64,000 nucleotides of DNA from positions 3,015,001-3,079,000 of the forward strand of contig NZ_CP041745.1 of assembly GCF_007556815.1 (NCBI RefSeq), read 5' to 3'. Source of the stretch: Paraburkholderia megapolitana. GTDB taxonomy: Bacteria; Pseudomonadota; Gammaproteobacteria; Burkholderiales; Burkholderiaceae. The notes under the pieces were generated by a model. The model was not told the DNA's origin. It made no database searches and saw only the letters and a program-made list of their open reading frames with translations. The translations under genes and the position numbers were made by a program. Of the stretch, positions 55,917 to 64,000 are shown piece by piece (position 1 is the first letter of the stretch; each line of letters starts with the position of its first letter).

Positions 55917-57170
55917 ATGGAAACGAGTCTCGACAAACGCGCGATGGCAAGCGGCGGCACCGCTCCCGCAAGCGTGCCCGCCGGCGGCCCGGCGGCGAAG
56001 GTGCAGCGCACCGTCTATTCGGTGCTCGGTGCGATCAGCTTCTCGCACCTGCTCAACGACATGATCCAGTCGCTGATCCTCGCGATCTACCCGATGCTGA
56101 AGAGCAATTTTTCGCTCTCGTTCGGGCAGATCGGCTTGATCACGCTGACCTACCAGATCACGGCATCGATGCTGCAACCGCTGGTCGGCAGTTACACCGA
56201 TAAACACCCGAAACCCTATTCGTTGCCGGTCGGCATGGGCTTCACGCTGGTGGGGCTGCTGCTGATGTCAGTGGCGCCGAGTTTCGGCGTGTTGCTGATT
56301 GCGGCGGCGCTGGTCGGCTGCGGGTCGTCGGTATTTCATCCGGAATCGTCGCGGGTGGCGCGCATGGCGTCGGGCGGACAGCACGGTCTCGCACAGTCGC
56401 TGTTCCAGGTGGGCGGCAACGCCGGATCGTCGCTCGGACCGCTGCTCGCCGCACTGATCGTGATTCCGCATGGCCAGCGCAGCATTGCGTGGTTCTCGCT
56501 GGCGGCGCTGGTCGGCATGGTCATCCTGACGCAGATCGGCCGCTGGTATAAACAGAATCCGCTGGTCAAGAAAGCGCGCGCGCAGGTCGGTCACGCGACG
56601 CTGTCGCGCAGGCAGGTCATGCTCGCCATGAGCGTGCTCGTGATGCTGGTGTTTTCGAAGTACTTCTATCTCGCGAGTATCAACAGCTACTTCACGTTCT
56701 ATCTGATCGACAAGTTCCATCTGCCGGTGCAGGCGGCGCAGATTCATCTGTTCGTGTTTCTCGCGGCGGTGGCGGCGGGTACGATCATCGGCGGTCCGAT
56801 CGGTGACCGGATCGGGCGCAAGTATGTGATCTGGGTGTCGATTCTCGGTGTCGCGCCGTTCACGCTGCTGCTGCCGTATGCGAATCTGTTCTGGACCGGT
56901 GTATTGACTGTCGTGATCGGTGTCGTGCTGGCCTCAGCGTTCTCGGCGATTCTCGTGTACGCGCAGGAACTGATTCCGGGCAAGGTCGGGATGATCGCGG
57001 GGTTGTTCTTCGGCTTCGCGTTCGGGCTCGGCGGGATTGGCGCCGCGGTGCTTGGGCAGCTCGCCGATGCGACCAGTATCGAGTATGTCTACAAGGTATG
57101 TTCGTTCCTGCCGCTGCTCGGCATGCTGACGATATTGCTGCCCGATCTTGAGAAGAAGGCGAAGGCTTAA
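55917..57170 (+). CDS. MFS exporter, fosmidomycin-resistance (Fsr) type
   Basis: A 417-residue 12-helix transporter. The start of the fold, SFSHLLNDMIQSLILAIYPM, and GSYTDKHPKPYSLPVGMGF and HPESSRVARMASGG are typical of Fsr-like proteins, which export fosmidomycin and other small molecules. A 30-residue Ala/Gly-rich N-terminus precedes the first helix. The natural substrate is unknown. It ends before a strong terminator. Confidence 0.94.
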   Translation: METSLDKRAMASGGTAPASVPAGGPAAKVQRTVYSVLGAISFSHLLNDMIQSLILAIYPMLKSNFSLSFGQIGLITLTYQITASMLQPLVGSYTDKHPKPYSLPVGMGFTLVGLLLMSVAPSFGVLLIAAALVGCGSSVFHPESSRVARMASGGQHGLAQSLFQVGGNAGSSLGPLLAALIVIPHGQRSIAWFSLAALVGMVILTQIGRWYKQNPLVKKARAQVGHATLSRRQVMLAMSVLVMLVFSKYFYLASINSYFTFYLIDKFHLPVQAAQIHLFVFLAAVAAGTIIGGPIGDRIGRKYVIWVSILGVAPFTLLLPYANLFWTGVLTVVIGVVLASAFSAILVYAQELIPGKVGMIAGLFFGFAFGLGGIGAAVLGQLADATSIEYVYKVCSFLPLLGMLTILLPDLEKKAKA

Positions 57171-57195
57171 CCGTTTAAATTCAGGTTTTGGCCAG

Positions 57196-57258
57196 AGAGG
57201 CTGCTTCTGATCGCTTCGTCTTTCGATAGACGCTGCGATCTGAAGCAGCCTCTTTTTT
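57196..57258 (+). terminator. rho-independent terminator of the MFS gene
   Basis: A 19-bp stem with one mismatch (arms 57196-57214 and 57235-57253) is followed by six T residues, 26 bases past the MFS stop. Confidence 0.92.
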
Positions 57259-57386
57259 ACGCCGCTCGCCCAAGCGGACAGATCGCCACACATTGCCCAC
57301 CCCTCCCGCCTGCTCTATCCTGCCTGAAGAGACCCGCAGAACCCGCTCTGCGCGACAGCTTCAATCACACAAAGACAGGATCGCCG

Positions 57387-59288
57387 ATGCCCTCGTACCG
57401 CGATTTCCACCGCCGCTCGATCGAAGATCCCGAAGCGTTCTGGCGCGAAGAGGCCAAACGCATCCATTGGGAAACGCCATTCGATACGGTGCTCGACCGC
57501 TCGAATCCACCATTTGCGCGCTGGTTCGTCGGCGGGCGCACCAACCTCTGTCACAACGCCGTCGACCGGCATCTCGCCGATCGTCCGCAGCAAAACGCGC
57601 TGATCTACGTATCGACGGAAACCGGTATCGAGCGCCGCTATACGTACACGGAGCTGCACGCCGAAATCAACCGGATGGCCGCCGCGATGCGCTCGCTCGG
57701 TGTGAAGCGCGGCGACCGCGTGCTGATCTATCTGCCGATGATCCCCGAAGCCGTCTTCGCGATGCTCGCCTGCGCGCGGCTCGGTGCGATTCATTCGGTC
57801 GTGTTCGGCGGGTTCGCTGCGCCGAATCTGGCCGCGCGCATCGACGACGCGCAGCCCGTGCTGATCGTCACCGCCGATGCCGGCGCACGCGGCGGCAAGG
57901 TGATCGACTACACGCCGCTCGTCGACGAGGCGCTCGCCCGCGCCACGCACAAACCGCCGCATGTGCTGCTGATCGACCGGCAGCTCGCGCCCGAGCGTCT
58001 CAACGCCAGCTACCTCATCGACTACGAGCCGCTGCGCGAACAGTTTTTCGATGCGCATGTGCCGTGCGAGTGGCTCGAATCGAGTGAACCGTCGTACGTG
58101 CTCTATACCTCGGGCACGACGGGGCGGCCCAAGGGGGTGCAACGCGATGTCGGCGGCTATGCGGTAGCGCTCGCGGCATCGATGGAATACATCTTCGAGG
58201 GGCGGCCCGGCGACACGATGTTTACCGCGTCGGACATCGGCTGGGTGGTCGGCCATAGCTACATCATCTACGCGCCGCTGCTCGCGGGGCTCACCACGGT
58301 GATGTACGAAGGCACACCGGTGCGTCCGGACGGCGGCGTGTGGTGGCGGCTCGTCGAGCAACACCGCATCAACCTGATGTTCACCGCGCCGACCGCGATC
58401 CGCGTGCTCAAGAAACAGGACCCGGCGCTGCTGAAGCAGTCCGATCTGTCGAGCCTGCGCACGCTCTTTCTGGCTGGCGAACCGCTCGATGAACCGACTG
58501 CCTCGTGGATCGGCGACGCGCTCGGCAAGCCAGTGGTCGACAACTACTGGCAGACCGAAACCGGCTGGCCGATGCTCGCGATCCAGCGCGGCGTCGAAGT
58601 CCTGCCACCCAAGCTCGGCTCACCGGGCATGCCGGTGTACGGCTACGATCTGACGCTTCGCAACGAAGACACCGGCGAGCCCTGCGCACCCGGCGAAAAA
58701 GGCGTCATCACGCTTGGCTATCCGCTACCGCCCGGCTGCATGGCAACGGTATGGCATGACGACGCGCGCTTCGTCGATACGTACTGGTCGAGCGTGCCGA
58801 ACCAGCACGTGTATTCGACCTTCGACTGGGGTGTGCAGGATGAAGGCGGCTACGTGACGATCCTCGGCCGCACCGACGATGTGATCAACATCGCCGGTCA
58901 CCGGCTCGGCACGCGCGAAATCGAAGAGGCGCTATCGAGCCATGCGGCCGTCGCGGAAGTCGCCGTAGTTGGCGTGACGGATGCGTTGAAGGGGCAAGTT
59001 GCACTCGCGTTCGTGGTGCTACGCGACGCCGGTGGTTACGCAACCGACGATGCCCGCAGCAAGCTCGAAGCCGATCTTGTGAAGACTGTGGATCGCCAGC
59101 TCGGCGCAATCGCGCGGCCGGCACGCGTGCATGTCGTGGCGATGCTGCCGAAAACCCGCTCGGGCAAGCTATTACGCCGCGCGATCGCGGCGCTCGCAGA
59201 AGGCCGCGATCCCGGCGATCTGCCGACCATCGAAGATCCGGTCGCGCTGCAGCAGGTGCGCGAGGCACTCGATACCCCGCGCGGCTAG
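57387..59288 (+). CDS. prpE: propionate-CoA ligase (PrpE-type acyl-CoA synthetase)
   Basis: A 633-residue AMP-forming ligase of the Acs/PrpE branch. RIHWETPFDTVLDRSNPPF near the start, the P-loop YTSGTTGRPKG, DIGWVVGHSYI, YWQTETGWPM and the C-terminal catalytic Lys in KTRSGKLLRR are clear. The N-terminal sequence matches PrpE more than acetyl-CoA synthetase. It makes propionyl-CoA from propionate and ATP. No methylcitrate genes are adjacent, so the gene stands alone here. Confidence 0.93.
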   Translation: MPSYRDFHRRSIEDPEAFWREEAKRIHWETPFDTVLDRSNPPFARWFVGGRTNLCHNAVDRHLADRPQQNALIYVSTETGIERRYTYTELHAEINRMAAAMRSLGVKRGDRVLIYLPMIPEAVFAMLACARLGAIHSVVFGGFAAPNLAARIDDAQPVLIVTADAGARGGKVIDYTPLVDEALARATHKPPHVLLIDRQLAPERLNASYLIDYEPLREQFFDAHVPCEWLESSEPSYVLYTSGTTGRPKGVQRDVGGYAVALAASMEYIFEGRPGDTMFTASDIGWVVGHSYIIYAPLLAGLTTVMYEGTPVRPDGGVWWRLVEQHRINLMFTAPTAIRVLKKQDPALLKQSDLSSLRTLFLAGEPLDEPTASWIGDALGKPVVDNYWQTETGWPMLAIQRGVEVLPPKLGSPGMPVYGYDLTLRNEDTGEPCAPGEKGVITLGYPLPPGCMATVWHDDARFVDTYWSSVPNQHVYSTFDWGVQDEGGYVTILGRTDDVINIAGHRLGTREIEEALSSHAAVAEVAVVGVTDALKGQVALAFVVLRDAGGYATDDARSKLEADLVKTVDRQLGAIARPARVHVVAMLPKTRSGKLLRRAIAALAEGRDPGDLPTIEDPVALQQVREALDTPRG

Positions 59289-59309
59289 CGCGGTGCGGTT
59301 AGCACGAGG

Positions 59310-60125
59310 TCAGCCGCGCGTGTTCGCAAAGTCCTGCAAAAACCGCTGCAGGATGCCCGTCGAATACGTGCCGGCAATCTCGCTCAGAAAACTCTCGAAC
59401 GACGCCGGCGCGTGATCGTCGGCGGTATCGGAGATCGTGCGCACCACCGCGCACGGCACGCCGTACTCGTAGCAGACCTGGGCGATCGCCGCCCCTTCCA
59501 TTTCGACGGCGAGCGCATCGGGTTGCGCATCGCGCAGCGCTTCGACCGCCGCGGCACTCGCAACGAACTGATCGCCGCTGATCACGAGACCGCGGTGCAC
59601 GCGCGGCATCTGCGTCCCGAAGCGGGCCGCGAGCGCGGCGCCTTCCTGCGCGACGAAGCGCTCACATGCCGCAGCGAGCTGTGCGGCAAGCGCGGGATCG
59701 GCAGCGAAGCGCGCGATGCCGAGCAACGGCACCTCAAAACGCGGAAACAGTGGTGACGCGTCGAGATCGTGCTGCAGCAGCGCATCCGACACGACGATAT
59801 CGCCGATCTTCACCGCGCGTCCCACTCCACCAGCAACGCCGGCAAACACAATCGCTTCGATATTGAATGCGTGGATCAGCGCGCTCACGGTCGCCGCCGC
59901 CGCGACCTTGCCGATGCGCGCGAGCGTCACGACGCAACGCACACCGTGTACGCTGCCGACGTGATACTCGCGTCGTCCATGCGTAACCGTCTGCACGCCG
60001 GAGCCGGCACGCATCGCATCGAGTAGATCGCCGAGTTCTTCCGGCAGCGCGGCGAGGATGCCCAGCGGTCGCTGCGCACCAGAAGTCCCGACAGACGAAC
60101 TCAACAACATATCAAGCCCTTTCAT
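59310..60125 (-). CDS. mtnN: 5'-methylthioadenosine/S-adenosylhomocysteine nucleosidase
   Basis: A 271-residue nucleoside phosphorylase-fold protein (GILAALPEELGDLLDAM, IVFAGVAGGVGRAVKIGDIV, VEMEGAAIAQVCYEYGVP, ISDTADDHA). The VEMEGAA glutamates and the late Asp are the active-site residues of MTA/SAH nucleosidases, which release adenine. It is about 40 residues longer than E. coli MtnN, with extra sequence at the start and before MPRVHRG. Its ATG overlaps the uvrD stop. A futalosine-hydrolase-like or other nucleosidase remains possible. Confidence 0.85.
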   Translation of the reverse strand: MKGLDMLLSSSVGTSGAQRPLGILAALPEELGDLLDAMRAGSGVQTVTHGRREYHVGSVHGVRCVVTLARIGKVAAAATVSALIHAFNIEAIVFAGVAGGVGRAVKIGDIVVSDALLQHDLDASPLFPRFEVPLLGIARFAADPALAAQLAAACERFVAQEGAALAARFGTQMPRVHRGLVISGDQFVASAAAVEALRDAQPDALAVEMEGAAIAQVCYEYGVPCAVVRTISDTADDHAPASFESFLSEIAGTYSTGILQRFLQDFANTRG

Positions 60126-62473
60126 TCGACCGCCTGCAGTTTCGCGACCGCCAGCGCAAGCCACTTCTCACCGTGCCGCTTGAATTTCACCTGAGCCCGC
60201 GCATCCGGACCGCCGCCTTCGAGCGCCGTGATCGTGCCTTCGCCGAACTTCGTATGGAACACCGGCTGACCGATGCGAAAGCCACTTTCGGCGGCACGCT
60301 GCGCGTTCGCGAAAGCCGGCAACGGCGCGGTAACCGCCGGGTCCGAATATTCGCTCTGACGATCGGATCGGCCAAACCAGTCGCGCCCGTAACCGGCATT
60401 GTCGGACCGACCGCCCCAACGCGAACCGGCCTCGACCTTCGGCGTGAGCCACTTCAACGTGTCCTGCGGCAGTTCATCGAAAAACCGCGAGCGAATGTTG
60501 TAGCGCGTCTGGCCATGCAGCATCCGGCTCTGCGCAAACGACAGATACAGCCGCTCCTTCGCCCGCGTGATCGCCACATACATCAGACGGCGCTCTTCTT
60601 CGAGCCCGTCCGCTTCGATCGCGCTGTTCTCGTGCGGAAACAGCCCCTCTTCAAGGCCAGTGATGAACACCGCCGTAAATTCGAGTCCCTTCGCCGCGTG
60701 CACTGTCATCAACTGCACGGCGTCCTGGCCCGCCTGCGCCTGGTTGTCGCCGGCTTCGAGCGACGCATGCGAGAGGAACCCGGCCAGCGGTGTCATCGTG
60801 TCGGGATTCTGCGCGGGGTCGGTCACGTCCACAGCGTCGAGCACCACCACGCTGTCACCCTGCGCTTCGAGTTCGGGCGGCGCGGTCGCACCAGGGCGCA
60901 GCGGAATCGAACGAGCCGGGGTATCGAGCCCGTAGCCCGCTTCGCTGACAAACGCTGCCGCGGCATTGACCAGTTCCTGCAAGTTCTCGAGACGGTCCTG
61001 ACCTTCGCGTTCGTTCTGGTAGAAATCGGCGAGGCCGCTTGCGCGCACCACGTACTCGACGGTTTCCGGCAGACTCATCTGCTGCGTTTCGGCGCGCATC
61101 TTCGCGATCAGCGTGGCAAACGCGCTGAGGCTCGAGCCGGCCTTGCCCGCCACATACACGATCGCCGCCGCCATCGAGCAGTTGTACTGGCGCGCAGCAT
61201 CCGCCGCCTGTTCGATCGAGCGCGCACCGATGCCGCGCGTCGGGAAATTGACGACGCGAGCGAACGAGGTATCGTCGTTGGGATTGTCGATCAGCCGCAG
61301 ATACGCGAGTGCATGCTTGATTTCCTGCCGCTCGAAAAAGCGCAAGCCGCCGTACACGCGATACGGAATGCCTGCGTTGACGAGCGTGTGCTCGATCGTG
61401 CGCGACTGCGCATTGCTCCGGTACAGCACCGCGACTTCGCTACGCGCGTGCCCTGTGTTGATCAGCGCACGGATCTCCTCGACGATCCAGCCGGCCTCCT
61501 GCGTATCGGTGGCGGCTTCGTAGACGCGCACCGGTTCGCCGTGTCCGGCGTCGGTGCGCAGATTCTTGCCCAGGCGCCGCGCGTTGTTCGCGATCAACTG
61601 GTTTGCCGCATCGAGAATGTGGCCGTGCGAGCGGTAATTCTGTTCGAGCTTGATCAGGTTGCGGACGTTGAACTCGTTTTCGAAGTCGCGCATGTTGCCG
61701 ACGTTCGCGCCGCGAAACGCATAGATCGACTGGTCATCGTCGCCGACTGCGAAGATCGCGTTGCTCTCGCCGGCCAGCATCTTGAGCCACGCGTACTGCA
61801 GCTTGTTGGTGTCCTGGAACTCGTCGACGAGGATGTGCTTAAAGCGCGCCTGGTAGTGCGCGCGCAGCGGTGGATTGTGCGCAAGCAGTTCGTAACAGCG
61901 CAGCAGCAGTTCGGGGAAATCGACCACGCCTTCGCGCTGGCACTGCTGGTCGTAGGCCTCGTACAGCTCGACAAACTTGCGGTTGAAGTTGTCGGTGGCA
62001 TCGACATCTTTCGGCCGCAGCCCCTGCTCTTTCGCGTTGTTGATGAAGTACTGCAGGTTTTTCGGCGGATATTTTTCGTCGTCGATATTGAGGCCTTTCA
62101 TCAGGCGCTTGATCGCCGAGAGCTGATCGGCCGTATCGAGAATCTGGAACGTCGACGGCAGCGCCGCGTCGCGATAGTGTGCGCGCAGCATGCGGTTGCA
62201 CAGGCCGTGGAAGGTGCCAATCCACATGCCGCGCGTATCGATCGGCAGCAGCGCCGACAGGCGCGACATCATCTCGCGCGCGGCCTTGTTCGTGAACGTG
62301 ACGGCGAGGATGGTCATCGGCGAGGCGTAACCCTGCTGGATCAGCCACGCGATCCGGGTAATCAGTACCCGTGTCTTGCCGCTGCCGGCCCCTGCCAGAA
62401 TGAGGGCCGGTTCGTTGGGTAACGTGACGGCGGCGTGTTGTTCAGGATTCAGATTGGCGAGCAGATCGGGCAT
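60122..62473 (-). CDS. uvrD: UvrD-type superfamily 1 DNA helicase
   Basis: A 783-residue 3'-5' helicase. Walker A AGAGSGKTR is near residues 27-35, motif Ia TFTNKAAREM, the DEFQDTN motif II, GDDDQSIYAFRGA, LEQNYRSH, VQLMTVHAAKGLEFTAVF and RRLMYVAITRAKERLYL follow in order. A C-terminal Tudor-like end (IGQPVFHTKFGEGTITALEG) binds RNA polymerase in E. coli UvrD. It acts in nucleotide-excision and mismatch repair. It is divergent from valS. Confidence 0.97.
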   Translation of the reverse strand: MPDLLANLNPEQHAAVTLPNEPALILAGAGSGKTRVLITRIAWLIQQGYASPMTILAVTFTNKAAREMMSRLSALLPIDTRGMWIGTFHGLCNRMLRAHYRDAALPSTFQILDTADQLSAIKRLMKGLNIDDEKYPPKNLQYFINNAKEQGLRPKDVDATDNFNRKFVELYEAYDQQCQREGVVDFPELLLRCYELLAHNPPLRAHYQARFKHILVDEFQDTNKLQYAWLKMLAGESNAIFAVGDDDQSIYAFRGANVGNMRDFENEFNVRNLIKLEQNYRSHGHILDAANQLIANNARRLGKNLRTDAGHGEPVRVYEAATDTQEAGWIVEEIRALINTGHARSEVAVLYRSNAQSRTIEHTLVNAGIPYRVYGGLRFFERQEIKHALAYLRLIDNPNDDTSFARVVNFPTRGIGARSIEQAADAARQYNCSMAAAIVYVAGKAGSSLSAFATLIAKMRAETQQMSLPETVEYVVRASGLADFYQNEREGQDRLENLQELVNAAAAFVSEAGYGLDTPARSIPLRPGATAPPELEAQGDSVVVLDAVDVTDPAQNPDTMTPLAGFLSHASLEAGDNQAQAGQDAVQLMTVHAAKGLEFTAVFITGLEEGLFPHENSAIEADGLEEERRLMYVAITRAKERLYLSFAQSRMLHGQTRYNIRSRFFDELPQDTLKWLTPKVEAGSRWGGRSDNAGYGRDWFGRSDRQSEYSDPAVTAPLPAFANAQRAAESGFRIGQPVFHTKFGEGTITALEGGGPDARAQVKFKRHGEKWLALAVAKLQAVE

Positions 62474-62655
62474 GTGAGCTGGGGAAAACGGCAGAGGGCG
62501 GCGCAGGACGGACGCGGTGTGACAGATCGTTCGACATTATATGTCCGGTGTCGCGATCGGCCGATGAGGCTTGTGCACGCCCGGTGGTAACCGCTGCGCA
62601 CCCCACCGTCCCACCGCCTCGCGCACCCGACAGCCGGTTTATCCCCCACTCCCTT

Positions 62656-62661
62656 TATAAT
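62656..62661 (+). promoter_or_regulatory. candidate -10 box of valS
   Basis: A consensus TATAAT lies 47 bases before the valS start in an otherwise GC-rich region. The -35 at 17-base spacing is poor, so only the -10 is claimed. Confidence 0.5.
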
Positions 62662-62708
62662 TCAAGGCTCACAGCATCTTTCCACGCATTTTGAGCAGAC
62701 CGCCACCC

Positions 62709-64000
62709 ATGAGCGACAGCACGCTTGCCAAGAGTTTCGAGCCCCAGACCATCGAGGCCCAATGGGCACCCGAATGGGAAAAACGCGGCTATGCCGCCCC
62801 TGCGTTCGAGCCGGGCCGCAAGAATTTCTCGATCCAGCTGCCCCCGCCGAACGTCACGGGCACGCTGCATATGGGCCACGCGTTCAACCAGACGATCATG
62901 GACGGCCTGATCCGTTATCACCGGATGCTCGGTGAAAACACGCTGTGGGTGCCCGGCACGGACCACGCGGGCATCGCCACGCAGATCGTGGTGGAACGGC
63001 AGCTCGACGGCGCAGGCGTCTCGCGGCACGACCTCGGTCGGGAGAAATTCGTCGAACGCGTGTGGGAATGGAAACAGCAGTCGGGCTCGACGATCACGGG
63101 CCAGGTGCGGCGCCTCGGCGCATCGATCGACTGGTCGCGCGAATACTTCACGATGGACGACAAGATGTCGGCCGCCGTGCGCGACGTGTTCGTCAAGCTG
63201 TATGAACAGGGGCTTATCTATCGCGGCAAGCGGCTCGTGAACTGGGACCCGGTGCTGATGACGGCGGTATCCGATCTCGAAGTAGCCAGCGAGGAAGAAA
63301 ACGGCTTCCTGTGGCACATCCAGTATCCGCTCGCCGACGGCTCCGGCCATCTGACGGTGGCCACCACGCGTCCCGAGACGATGCTCGGCGACGTCGCCGT
63401 GATGGTGCACCCCGAAGACGAACGCTACGCGCACCTGATCGGCCAACACGTCAAGCTGCCGCTCACCGACCGCGAAATTCCGGTCATCGCCGACGATTAC
63501 GTCGACCGCGAATTCGGCACTGGCGTCGTGAAGGTGACCCCTGCGCATGACTTCAACGACTACCAGGTCGGTCAGCGTCACAAACTGCCGCAGATCGAGA
63601 TCCTCACGCTCGAAGCAAAGATCAACGACAACGCGCCGGAAAAATATCGCGGCCTCGACCGTTTCGTCGCACGCAAGCAGGTGGTCGCCGATCTCGAAGC
63701 GCTCGGCGTGCTCGAATCGGTAAAGCCGCACAAGCTGATGGTGCCGCGCGGCGACCGCACGGGCGTCGTGCTCGAACCACTGCTGACCGACCAGTGGTTC
63801 GTCGCGATGAGCAAGCCGGCGCCAGAAGGCACGTTCAATCCGGGCAAATCGATTGCCGAAACGGCGCTCGACGTCGTGCGCAGCGGCGAAATCCGCTTCG
63901 TGCCGGAGAACTGGTCCACCACTTACTACCAGTGGCTCGAGAACATCCAGGACTGGTGTATTTCACGCCAGCTGTGGTGGGGCCATCAGATTCCCGCCTG
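62709..64000 (+). CDS. valS: valyl-tRNA synthetase, N-terminal part (3' end outside window)
   Basis: The first 430 residues of a class I synthetase. [12 protein letters not shown] carries the HIGH motif (HMGH), [13 protein letters not shown] and [14 protein letters not shown] follow, then the CP1 editing domain with [13 protein letters not shown] and TPAHDFNDY, and [11 protein letters not shown] near the end. The KMSKS motif and the C-terminal coiled coil are beyond the window. The ATG at 62709 gives [13 protein letters not shown], the usual start in this group. Confidence 0.97.
   Translation, partial: MSDSTLAKSFEPQTIEAQWAPEWEKRGYAAPAFEPGRKNFSIQLPPPNVTGTLHMGHAFNQTIMDGLIRYHRMLGENTLWVPGTDHAGIATQIVVERQLDGAGVSRHDLGREKFVERVWEWKQQSGSTITGQVRRLGASIDWSREYFTMDDKMSAAVRDVFVKLYEQGLIYRGKRLVNWDPVLMTAVSDLEVASEEENGFLWHIQYPLADGSGHLTVATTRPETMLGDVAVMVHPEDERYAHLIGQHVKLPLTDREIPVIADDYVDREFGTGVVKVTPAHDFNDYQVGQRHKLPQIEILTLEAKINDNAPEKYRGLDRFVARKQVVADLEALGVLESVKPHKLMVPRGDRTGVVLEPLLTDQWFVAMSKPAPEGTFNPGKSIAETALDVVRSGEIRFVPENWSTTYYQWLENIQDWCISRQLWWGHQIPA

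Noticed and set aside
60173..62422. 749-residue plus-strand frame opposite uvrD
   Set aside because: Same reason; uvrD has every helicase motif on the other strand.

Overview
The window comes from a high-GC betaproteobacterium of the Burkholderiales, most likely Burkholderia or Paraburkholderia. The evidence is the order thrS-infC-rpmI-rplT-pheS-pheT-ihfA-merR followed by tRNA-Pro, together with relA, scoAB, aroC, the ETF-QO gene, prpE, uvrD and valS. All names come from reading the translations; no database search was run.

Bases 1-17,250 are the accessory part. After the last residues of an outer-membrane porin and its terminator there is a gene-free stretch of about 660 bases. A tightly coupled forward operon then encodes a three-domain fusion (fatty acyl-AMP ligase, acyl carrier protein, alpha-oxoamine synthase), a NodU/TobZ-type O-carbamoyltransferase, a cytochrome P450, a short-chain dehydrogenase, an HSL-type esterase and an FMN-dependent monooxygenase. 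This reads as a small biosynthetic cluster. A fatty acid would be activated and loaded on the carrier domain, condensed with an amino acid to an aminoketone, reduced, hydroxylated and carbamoylated, giving a sphingoid-like amino-alcohol carbamate. I do not recognise the product. Next comes a second module: a LysR regulator divergent from a polar-amino-acid-type ABC transporter (permease, ATPase, binding protein), with a second NtaA/DszA-type monooxygenase and a flavin reductase. It looks like uptake and oxidation of a small organosulfur or amine compound.

Bases 17,280-31,190 are core and mostly on the minus strand: tRNA-Pro, merR, ihfA, pheT, pheS, rplT, rpmI, infC (apparent ATC start), thrS, tRNA-Val, relA, a RidA protein, an alpha/beta hydrolase, and scoB and scoA. 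Strong hairpins with U-runs lie in front of thrS and pheS and may act as attenuators.

Bases 31,400-48,900 are mixed metabolic genes: a PAS-LuxR regulator, thioesterase, SDR, ETF-QO, aroC, an LplT-PlsC-like fusion, a CBS protein, a Cys/Met-metabolism PLP enzyme, an alpha/beta hydrolase and an Mpo1-like protein. A RelE/HigB-type toxin-antitoxin pair follows, bracketed by near-identical 26-base copies of the 3' end of the Mpo1-like gene. After it come YihY, WrbA, DUF2069, an FAD-linked dehydrogenase, a phosphoesterase and an unlisted 51-residue membrane peptide.

Bases 47,950-64,000 hold a LysR-controlled aromatic-acid-type efflux operon (NodT-type outer-membrane lipoprotein, FUSC, DUF1656, HlyD), a chemoreceptor, an Fsr-like MFS exporter, prpE, mtnN, uvrD and the first part of valS.
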